From Pelomonas sp963422775 (GTDB lineage Bacteria > Pseudomonadota > Gammaproteobacteria > Burkholderiales > Burkholderiaceae_C), in the NCBI GenBank assembly GCA_963422775.4, contig CAUJSJ030000032.1, forward strand, positions 1 to 64,000: 64,000 nt of DNA, given 5' to 3'. Below the pieces are notes generated by a model. The model saw only the letters and a list, made by a program, of their open reading frames with translations, had not been told where the DNA came from and did not search any database. Both the position numbers and the translations under genes were made by a program. Shown in pieces: positions 34,152 to 41,092 of the stretch. Numbering within the stretch: position 1 is the stretch's first letter; every line of letters begins with the position of its first letter.

Positions 34152-35211
34152 GCTCCCTGGCAGCCCTGCGAAAGGTGTTCTTGCCGGCATGCTTGGCAGC
34201 GTACATGGCGCCATCGGCAGCACACAGCAGGGACTGCGGGTCGGTTGCGTCATCAGGCACGAAAGCCAGGCCTGCGGTGGCACCGACGGGCTGGGCCTCG
34301 CCCTGGATGACGAGAGGTTCCCGCACGCTGGCGATCAGCCGACCGGCCAGATGCTCGACGGCTTCCGGCTCGGCGACCTCGGCCACGAGCAGGGCGAATT
34401 CGTCGCCCCCGAGGCGGAACAGCGTGTCGCTGGCGCGCAGCACGCCGCTCATCCGCCGGCTGACTTCGACCAGAACGGCGTCGCCCGCGGCATGGCCGCA
34501 GCGGTCGTTGACGCCCTTGAAGTTGTCCAGGTCGATGAAGAGCAGGGCCAGGCGATGCGCGCCGGCATGCTGGGGGTGGTGCAGGTCGACGAACAGGCGC
34601 TCCAGCGTCAGCTCGAACGCCAGCCGGTTGGGCAGGCCCGTGAGCGCGTCGCGGTGGGCCAGCTGCTGCATGGCCTGGCCGCTCTGGCGTTCCTGGGCCA
34701 GTTGCTGGTTCATGTCCTCGTGCCAGACCTCGATGCGCCTGAGCATGCCGTTGAAGCGCTCGGCGAGGCGCCCGACCTCGTCCTGCTCGCTCACGGGGGC
34801 ACGCAGGCTGTAGTCCTGGCTGCTCGCGACGCGCTCGGCCAGGCGCGACAGCGCGATCAGCGGCGCCAGCGCACGGCGCTGCGTCCAGCGCAGCAAGAGG
34901 CTGGCGCCGAGCAGGGCCAGGCCCAGCACCAGCACGGCGCCGGCGGCCAGGCGCAGCAGCGTCTCGTTCAGCGCGTCGAAGCTCTCCGCCCAGGCCAGGC
35001 TGCCGATGCGCTCGCCCTGCAGCTGCACCGGCACGACGAGGCGCAGGCCGGCCCAGTCGACCTGCAGCGGTGCGTCGCTCCAGGGCGCGGATGCCGCCGA
35101 GTCGGGCCAGTGGGCAAAGCCTTCGCCGCCGGGCTGCTTCACGACCAGACGTTGCAGGCCTTCGCGCCGGCTGAAGGCGACGAGGGCGTCGCGCGTGGGC
35201 CTGGCGGTCAT
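34135..35211 (-). CDS. Diguanylate cyclase (HAMP-GGDEF), YfiN-like, 3' part of a frameshifted gene
   Basis: 358 residues from the ATG at 35211: the rest of a periplasmic sensor segment, a membrane helix (about 88-108), a HAMP-like linker, and a GGDEF domain with RLGGDEFA and an I-site RASD five residues before it. It should make c-di-GMP at the inner membrane. The natural N-terminus (cytoplasmic tail, first membrane helix, LAENLAPALAFHD) lies in another frame just upstream. Removing one C from the CCC run at 35197-35199 (minus strand) joins the two as AFHDRQATRDALVAFSRR, the expected family pattern. Sequencing error, recent mutation or programmed shift cannot be told apart. Confidence 0.85.
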   Translation of the reverse strand: MTARPTRDALVAFSRREGLQRLVVKQPGGEGFAHWPDSAASAPWSDAPLQVDWAGLRLVVPVQLQGERIGSLAWAESFDALNETLLRLAAGAVLVLGLALLGASLLLRWTQRRALAPLIALSRLAERVASSQDYSLRAPVSEQDEVGRLAERFNGMLRRIEVWHEDMNQQLAQERQSGQAMQQLAHRDALTGLPNRLAFELTLERLFVDLHHPQHAGAHRLALLFIDLDNFKGVNDRCGHAAGDAVLVEVSRRMSGVLRASDTLFRLGGDEFALLVAEVAEPEAVEHLAGRLIASVREPLVIQGEAQPVGATAGLAFVPDDATDPQSLLCAADGAMYAAKHAGKNTFRRAAREHAPGP

Positions 35212-35449
35212 GGAAGGCCAGGGCCGGTGCCAGGTTCTCGGCCAGCAATTGGGCCGACTGCTCGGCGCTCTTGAGCTGGGCCTCGCGCAGGCTGTGGTGC
35301 ACCCAGGCAGCCAGCGTCAGCGAACTCAGCAGCAGCGCCGCGCCCATGACGGTGACGCTGAGCCGCGTGAGCCGCCGGACCAGCGAGGGCCGGCGCGGCG
35401 CGCTCTTCGCAGGCCCTTCAGCTGGCGACGAGTCCGTTGCGGATGGCAT
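35197..35449 (-). pseudogene. 5' fragment of the YfiN-like diguanylate cyclase gene
   Basis: From an ATG at 35449 this frame encodes a Pro/Ser-rich cytoplasmic tail, one membrane helix (LSVTVMGAALLLSSLTLAAW) and the start of the periplasmic sensor (SLREAQLKSAEQSAQLLAEN). It then loses the family pattern at 35197-35199, where the matching continuation is in the other frame. It overlaps the end of the response regulator gene by 32 nt. It belongs with 34135-35211 as one disrupted or frameshifted gene. Confidence 0.75.
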
Positions 35450-36065
35450 AGACCGTCAACTCGGAGTTGTTGGTCAGCCCGAGCTTCTCCAGCACGCGGG
35501 CGCGGTAGACGCTGACGGTCTTGGGGCTGAGCATCAGCTCCTCGGCAATGTCCGACAGGCGCTTGCCGGAGGCGATCATGACGAGCGTCTGCAGCTCGCG
35601 GTCGGAGAGCTTGTGGTGGGCCTGCTCGGTGACGGGAGCGGTCAGGCTCTCGACCAGCATCTGAGCGATCTCGGGCGTCACGTATTTGCGGCCCTGGGCG
35701 ACGGTGCGCACGGCCTGCACCAGCGTGGCCGGGTCGCCGCCCTTGTTGACGTAGCCGTAGGCGCCGGCGCGCAGTGCGCGGATGGCGTACTGGTCCTCGG
35801 GGTACATGGACACGATCAGCGTGCGCACCGGGTTGCCCTCTTCCTTGAGCACGTGCAGCACGTCCAGGCCGCTGCGGCCGGGCATGTTGATGTCCAGCAC
35901 GAGGACGTCGCAGGGGTTGTCCTTGCCCAGCGTGTGCAGCAGGCCGCGCAGCTCGGTGTAGTCGCCAGCCTCGCCGATGACCTCGATGTCCTGGGAATCC
36001 GCCAGCGTGTCGCGGATGCCGCGGCGGATCAGGCCGTGGTCGTCGCAGAGGATGACGCGGATCAC
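35418..36065 (-). CDS. NarL/FixJ-family response regulator
   Basis: 215 residues. The receiver domain has acidic pocket D8-D9 and phospho-acceptor D58 (VLVLDINMPGRSG). A LuxR-type helix-turn-helix follows at about 148-210 (LSDRELQTLVMIASGKRLSD, then LMLSPKTVSVYRARVLEKLG). It is coupled by a 4-nt overlap to the sensor kinase upstream and overlaps the GGDEF gene downstream. The kinase is the likely phosphate donor; the targets are unknown. Confidence 0.94.
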   Translation of the reverse strand: MIRVILCDDHGLIRRGIRDTLADSQDIEVIGEAGDYTELRGLLHTLGKDNPCDVLVLDINMPGRSGLDVLHVLKEEGNPVRTLIVSMYPEDQYAIRALRAGAYGYVNKGGDPATLVQAVRTVAQGRKYVTPEIAQMLVESLTAPVTEQAHHKLSDRELQTLVMIASGKRLSDIAEELMLSPKTVSVYRARVLEKLGLTNNSELTVYAIRNGLVAS

Positions 36066-37219
36066 ACCCGCCCCCAGATGGAAGGGCCGTCATCCTTGCC
36101 GAAGTCTGTCGAGTCGTCCAGCGCGTCGATGGCGTCCTGGACCAGCGGCACGGTCAGGATGAGGCTGGTGCCGCCGCCCGGCGGGCTGGACAGGTCGACC
36201 CAGCCCCCCACCGTGGCCGCGCGCTCGTGCAGGCCGCGGATGCCGAAGGAGCGCTCCTTGGCCAGGTCGTTGGGCCCCATGCCACGGCCGTTGTCGCGGA
36301 TCTCCAGCGTCAGCACGCCGGAGTCCAGGCTGAGTTCGACATCGACGCGGGTTGCGAGGGCATGCTTGGACACATTGGTCAGCGCCTCCTGCGCAGTTCG
36401 GTAAGCCACCAGCGGCACGCCGGGCGGCAGCGCCAGGCGCTCGTCGCCCAGTCGCAGGCCGGCTTCGATGCCGGTGCGGCGCTCGAAGCGTGCCGTCATC
36501 CACTGCAGCGCGGCGACGAGCCCCTGCTCAAGGATAGCCGGGCGCAGGTTGTGCATGATGCGCTGGCTGGCGTCGATGGCCGAGTTGACCGTCTCCAGCG
36601 CGGCAGCCACGCGCTGGCGCACTTCGGGCTCCTGGGCGTGGCGGTCGATCCAGGCGAGGTCGAACTTGACGGCCGTGAGCGAGCCGCCGACGTCGTCATG
36701 GATTTCGCGCGCGATGGCCGCCCGCTCCAGCTCGACACTGGTCTGCAGATGCCCGGCCAGCTCATGCAGGCGATGCTTGGACTTGACGAGTTCCTGGTCC
36801 GCCGCGAGGCGGGCGCGCTCGCTCTCTGCCGCATCGATCGCGTGCAGCAGGGCCGGCGCGAGGCGGTTCAGGTTGTTCTTGAGCAGATAGTCGGACGCGC
36901 CGTTGCGCATCGCGCTGACGGCGGTGTCCTCGCCGATCTCGCCGGAGACGAGGATGAAAGGCACGGTCACCCGGCGCGTCTTCAGCGCCTCCAGCACATC
37001 CAGGCCCGAGTAGCCCGGCAGGTTGTAATCCGAAATGATGGCGTCCCAGGGCCGCTCCAGCGCGGCCAGCACGGCGGGCAGCGAATCCAGCCTCTCCATG
37101 TCGACCTTCAGCCCGGCACGCGCGAGCTGGGCCAAGATGAGTTGATGGTCGAGCTCGGAGTCCTCGACATGCAGCACACGCAGAACCCGGGAGGCCTGCT
37201 CCAGACCAGAAATCGTCAT
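36062..37219 (-). CDS. Soluble histidine kinase with N-terminal receiver domain
   Basis: 385 residues from the ATG at 37219; the upstream in-frame extension to 37375 is unlikely. A receiver domain (1-125) has D64 in IISDYNLPGYSG. A NarX/DegS-type HisKA_3 dimerisation domain follows with H174 (AREIHDDVGGSL). The HATPase domain has DNGRGMG and GIRGLHERA. There is no membrane helix, so it is cytoplasmic and probably takes its input by phosphotransfer to the N-terminal receiver. First gene of the five-gene operon. Confidence 0.93.
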   Translation of the reverse strand: MTISGLEQASRVLRVLHVEDSELDHQLILAQLARAGLKVDMERLDSLPAVLAALERPWDAIISDYNLPGYSGLDVLEALKTRRVTVPFILVSGEIGEDTAVSAMRNGASDYLLKNNLNRLAPALLHAIDAAESERARLAADQELVKSKHRLHELAGHLQTSVELERAAIAREIHDDVGGSLTAVKFDLAWIDRHAQEPEVRQRVAAALETVNSAIDASQRIMHNLRPAILEQGLVAALQWMTARFERRTGIEAGLRLGDERLALPPGVPLVAYRTAQEALTNVSKHALATRVDVELSLDSGVLTLEIRDNGRGMGPNDLAKERSFGIRGLHERAATVGGWVDLSSPPGGGTSLILTVPLVQDAIDALDDSTDFGKDDGPSIWGRV

Positions 37220-37417
37220 GGGGGCGCAGTATGCCGCGCGCTGGGGGCAGCGGTCCGCGCCACACTCAACGCAGTTCAGACCGGTAATACGGCTCGTTCT
37301 CGCGACATCTGCCGGTCGACAGGTGCCGAAAAACGGGTGAACATGCCATGATGCATTCGCCCTGAGGGTATCCACAGGGCATCAGGATAAGAAGCAGCAT
37401 CCCCTCGCGGAGAAACG

Positions 37418-37885
37418 ATGCAGACAGAACCATCCACCGCCGCTGAATTCGATGGAGCCGTGGCTGCCATGCCGCTGCTGGCGGCCGCGGAGCTGCAGGA
37501 TCACCTGATGACGGTGACGAACGACCTGGAGCGCCTGCAGCGCCTGCTCGACGACGCCGGCGAAGCGCTGTCCACGCATTTCTACAGTGCGTCCAGCCAG
37601 GCCATGACGCTGCTCAGCAGCAGCGACGGCACGCCGGCCTCCGAAGGCCTGAAGCAGATCATGCAGGACATCGCCGGCGCGATCACCGCGCTGCAGTTTC
37701 AGGACATGGCCACCCAGCTCATCGCCCATACCGGCCAGCGCCTGCGCAACTGCGCGGACCAGTTGGCCCGAGACACCTTCGGCATGGACGACGAGGACGG
37801 CGCGGCCGTCGTCGAGATCGCACCGCTGCGGCCCAATCCGGTCACGCAGGACGAGATGGACGCCGGCTCCATCGAACTTTTCTAA
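37418..37885 (+). CDS. CheZ-like small protein, putative CheY-P phosphatase
   Basis: 155 residues, mostly helical, with a GGAGAAACG ribosome-binding site. A helix contains LQFQDMATQLI, in which D96 and Q100 form the DxxxQ spacing of the CheZ active site (compare DFHDLTGQVV in the CheZ at 1348). The last 13 residues (TQDEMDAGSIELF) resemble the CheY-binding tail of CheZ (QGEVDDLLASLGF). The N-terminal half of the CheZ hairpin is shortened. It is the first gene of the operon with cheY, cheA, cheW and mcp. A known family member under another name is possible; the phosphatase role is inferred. Confidence 0.65.
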   Translation: MQTEPSTAAEFDGAVAAMPLLAAAELQDHLMTVTNDLERLQRLLDDAGEALSTHFYSASSQAMTLLSSSDGTPASEGLKQIMQDIAGAITALQFQDMATQLIAHTGQRLRNCADQLARDTFGMDDEDGAAVVEIAPLRPNPVTQDEMDAGSIELF

Positions 37886-37939
37886 ATCCCCCCGCCAATC
37901 TCAGCCCCCCAGGCAACAAGTCCCTCGGAGAAAACTCAA

Positions 37940-38302
37940 ATGCACTCAATCCTCGCTGTCGACGATTCGGCCTCGATGCGCCAGATGGTGGCCTTCACGC
38001 TCAAGAACGCCGGCTTCAACGTGGTGGAAGCGGTGGACGGACAGGACGCCTGGGAAAAATCCGGCCAGCGCGATTTCGACCTCGTGCTGACCGACCAGAA
38101 CATGCCGCGCATGGATGGCATCAGCCTGACCAAGAAGCTGCGCGAGAACCCCAAGTTCAAGACCACGCCCATCCTGATCCTGACCACCGAGTCCAGCGAC
38201 ACGATGAAGCAGGCCGGCCGCGCCGCAGGCGCCACCGGCTGGCTGGTCAAGCCTTTCGACCCGGCCAAGCTGATCGAAGTGATCGGCAAGGTCATCCGCT
38301 GA
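37940..38302 (+). CDS. cheY: Chemotaxis response regulator CheY (second copy)
   Basis: 120 residues, one receiver domain. D8-D9, phospho-acceptor D52 (LVLTDQNMPRMDG), T82 and K104 are present. It belongs to the CheY group typically found next to cheA (opening ILAVDDSASMRQMV) and differs from the FlhDC-cluster CheY at 2012. It may be the main motor regulator or a phosphate sink; sequence does not decide. Confidence 0.95.
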   Translation: MHSILAVDDSASMRQMVAFTLKNAGFNVVEAVDGQDAWEKSGQRDFDLVLTDQNMPRMDGISLTKKLRENPKFKTTPILILTTESSDTMKQAGRAAGATGWLVKPFDPAKLIEVIGKVIR

Positions 38303-38327
38303 AGCATTTCCAAAGAGAGCAACAGCC

Positions 38328-40454
38328 ATGGGTGACATGACCACCGAGGGCGCCAGCATCAGTGCCGGCATCGACCTCAGCCAGTTCTACCAGGTCTTCT
38401 TCGAAGAAGCCGGCGAGAACCTCGACAACATGGAGCAGTTGCTGCTCAATGTGAACGTCGAGGAAGCCGACGACGAGGAACTGAACGCCATCTTCCGCTG
38501 CGCCCACTCCATCAAGGGTGGTGCGGCGACTTTCGGCTTCTCCGACGTCGCCGAGCTGACCCACCAGATGGAGACGCTGCTGGACAAGCTGCGCCGCCAC
38601 GAGCTGCAACCCAACTCGGCCATGGTGGACGTGCTGCTGCAGGCGGGCGACGCGCTGCGCGCCCAGCTCGGCCGCCACCAGGGCTCGGGCGGTGATCTCA
38701 TCGACACAACCGACCTGCTCGTCAACATCAAGAGCTTCGTCGAAGGCGGCGCCGCGCCAGCCGCATCCGCCCCGGGGCCCGCGCCCAAGGCCGCCGCGCC
38801 GGCCCCGGCGCCCGCTGCCACGGCCGCCAAGCCGGGCACCCGCCTGCTGGAACTGCAGGTCGGCCCGCTGACCGACCTGACCCTGGCCGACAACCTCGTC
38901 GAGCTGTTCAAGGAAATCACCGACCTCGGCACCATCGAGCCGCTGGATGCCGGCCAGAGCTCCGACGGCATGCGCCGCTTCAAGGTGCTGACGAGCAGCA
39001 CCGACAACGACCTGCTGGACCTCTTCACCTTCCACGTCGCCCGCGAGCAGGTCAAGCTGATGCCGCTGGGCACCGGCTTCGGCTTCTACGACGGCGCCCC
39101 CGGTGCACCGCCGGCCGAAGCGCCCTCGGCGGACCCCGGCTACGGATTCTTCGACGACGCCCCGGGCGTGCCGGAAGGCGCTGCCACGGCACCCGCGCCG
39201 GCCGCCGAGGCTGCGCCGAGTGCCGCCGCCATCGTCCCGACCCGACCGGCCACGCCGGCGGTCAAGGCCGATTCCAAGCCCGCAGCGATGGACCAGACGA
39301 CGCTGCGCGTGTCCATCGAAAAGGTCGACCAGCTCATCAACCTCGTCGGCGAGCTCGTCATCACCCAGGCCATGCTGGCCCAGAACAGCCGCGAACTCGA
39401 TCCGGCGCTGTACCAGCAGCTGACCTCGGGCCTGGCCGACCTGGAGCGCAACACGCGCGACCTGCAGGAATCGGTCATGTCGATCCGGATGATTCCGATG
39501 TCGACCGTGTTCAACCGCTTCCCGCGCATGCTGCGCGACCTGGCGGCCAAGCTGGGCAAGAAGGTCGAGCTGGTCACGCAAGGTGAGGCCACCGAGCTGG
39601 ACAAGAGCCTGGTCGAGAAGATCACCGACCCGCTGACCCACCTGGTGCGCAACAGCTGCGACCACGGCATCGAGATGCCGGCGGACCGCCTTGCCCGCGG
39701 CAAGCCCGAACAGGGCACGATCACGCTGGTGGCCTCCCACCAGGGCGGCAGCATCGTCATCGAAGTGCGCGACGATGGCCGCGGCCTGAACCGCGACAAG
39801 CTGATCAAGAAGGCCCGCGAGAAGGGCATCGACGCGCCGGACACGATGACCGACGCCGAATGCTGGAGCCTGATCTTCGCGCCGGGCTTTTCCACGGCCG
39901 ATGTGGTCACCGACGTCTCCGGCCGCGGTGTCGGCATGGACGTCGTGAAGAAGAACATCACGTCGCTGGGCGGCACGGTCGAGATCGACTCGGCCGAAGG
40001 CTACGGCATGAAGGTGTCCGTGCGGCTGCCGCTGACGCTGGCCATCATGGACGGCATGAGCGTGGGCGTGGGCGACGAGTGCTACATCCTGCCGCTGTCC
40101 AGCGTGGTCGAGTCATTCCAGGTGCAGTCCGACACCATCAAGACGGTGGCCGGCTCCGGCCGCGTCGTCGAGGTGCGTGACGAGTACATGCCGGTCATCG
40201 AGTTGGAGAAGGTGTTCGACGTGCCGCGCTTCGACTTCGAGCACGTCAGCTCCATCATGGTCGTCGTGGAAGCCGAAGGCGGCCGCGTCGCGCTGCTGGT
40301 GGACGAACTGCTCGGCCAGCAGCAGGTCGTCGTGAAGAACCTCGAAGCCAACTACCGCAAGGTCAACGATGTTTCCGGCGCCACCATCATGGGCGACGGC
40401 CGCGTGGCCCTGATCCTGGACGTCGGCAGCCTCGTGCGCCGCTCGCGTCACTAA
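38328..40454 (+). CDS. cheA: Chemotaxis histidine kinase CheA
   Basis: 708 residues. The P1 (Hpt) domain has phospho-acceptor H60 (CAHSIKGGAATFGF). Ala/Pro-rich linkers flank a P2-like CheY-docking region (about 165-250). A P3 dimerisation helix pair begins TTLRVSIEKVDQLINLVGEL. The P4 ATPase domain has LVRNSCDHGIE, DDGRGLN and GRGVGMDVVKKNI. The P5 CheW-like regulatory domain ends the protein. It receives signals from the MCP encoded downstream. Confidence 0.97.
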   Translation: MGDMTTEGASISAGIDLSQFYQVFFEEAGENLDNMEQLLLNVNVEEADDEELNAIFRCAHSIKGGAATFGFSDVAELTHQMETLLDKLRRHELQPNSAMVDVLLQAGDALRAQLGRHQGSGGDLIDTTDLLVNIKSFVEGGAAPAASAPGPAPKAAAPAPAPAATAAKPGTRLLELQVGPLTDLTLADNLVELFKEITDLGTIEPLDAGQSSDGMRRFKVLTSSTDNDLLDLFTFHVAREQVKLMPLGTGFGFYDGAPGAPPAEAPSADPGYGFFDDAPGVPEGAATAPAPAAEAAPSAAAIVPTRPATPAVKADSKPAAMDQTTLRVSIEKVDQLINLVGELVITQAMLAQNSRELDPALYQQLTSGLADLERNTRDLQESVMSIRMIPMSTVFNRFPRMLRDLAAKLGKKVELVTQGEATELDKSLVEKITDPLTHLVRNSCDHGIEMPADRLARGKPEQGTITLVASHQGGSIVIEVRDDGRGLNRDKLIKKAREKGIDAPDTMTDAECWSLIFAPGFSTADVVTDVSGRGVGMDVVKKNITSLGGTVEIDSAEGYGMKVSVRLPLTLAIMDGMSVGVGDECYILPLSSVVESFQVQSDTIKTVAGSGRVVEVRDEYMPVIELEKVFDVPRFDFEHVSSIMVVVEAEGGRVALLVDELLGQQQVVVKNLEANYRKVNDVSGATIMGDGRVALILDVGSLVRRSRH

Positions 40455-40483
40455 CAAACCATATTCACAAGAGAGAGGTCCGC

Positions 40484-41008
40484 ATGGAAGCCAGCAACGT
40501 CCCCGCACTGCGCCAGCCCGGCGCCGTCAGCGCCAAGGCCCACGGCCCCAAAAGCGGCGAGTACCTCACCTTTCGCCTGGGCTCCGAGGAATACGGCATC
40601 GACATTCTGAAGGTGCAGGAGATCCGTTCCTACGAGGCGCCGACACGCATCGCCAACGCGCCGGACTTCATCAAGGGCGTCGTCAACCTGCGCGGTGTCA
40701 TCGTGCCGATCGTCGACCTGCGACTGAAGCTGAACTGCCCGAGCGCCGAGTACAACAGCTTCACCGTCGTCATCGTGCTGAACGTGAAGAACCGCGTCGT
40801 CGGTGCCGTGGTGGACTCGGTCTCCGACGTGCTGGAACTGAGCCGTGACGCGATCAAGCCGGCTCCCGAGTTGAGCTCCGCGTCGGTCGATACCAGTTTC
40901 ATCACCGGCATCGGCTCGGTCGCCGACCGCATGCTGATCCTGATGGACATCGAAGGGCTGATGAGCAGTGCCGAGATGGGCCTGATGGAAGCGGCCATCG
41001 CAGCCTGA
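40484..41008 (+). CDS. cheW: Chemotaxis coupling protein CheW
   Basis: 174 residues: a 25-residue polar extension, then the two-barrel CheW domain with EYLTFRLGSEEYGIDILKVQ and KGVVNLRGVIVPIVDLR. It links MCP receptors to CheA. A close paralogue begins at 63756. Confidence 0.96.
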   Translation: MEASNVPALRQPGAVSAKAHGPKSGEYLTFRLGSEEYGIDILKVQEIRSYEAPTRIANAPDFIKGVVNLRGVIVPIVDLRLKLNCPSAEYNSFTVVIVLNVKNRVVGAVVDSVSDVLELSRDAIKPAPELSSASVDTSFITGIGSVADRMLILMDIEGLMSSAEMGLMEAAIAA

Positions 41009-41092
41009 TCCGCTCGCACTGAATCGCAAGGCCCCCCGCAACGGCGCGAGGGTTCGCGGAGCGCAGCCCGAATCGACTTCTGGAGTAGTTGC

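Noticed and set aside
37262..37300. A sigma-28-like promoter before the CheZ-like gene
   Set aside because: TCAA and ACCGGTAA are present but only 10 nt apart (15 expected), so the spacing does not fit.
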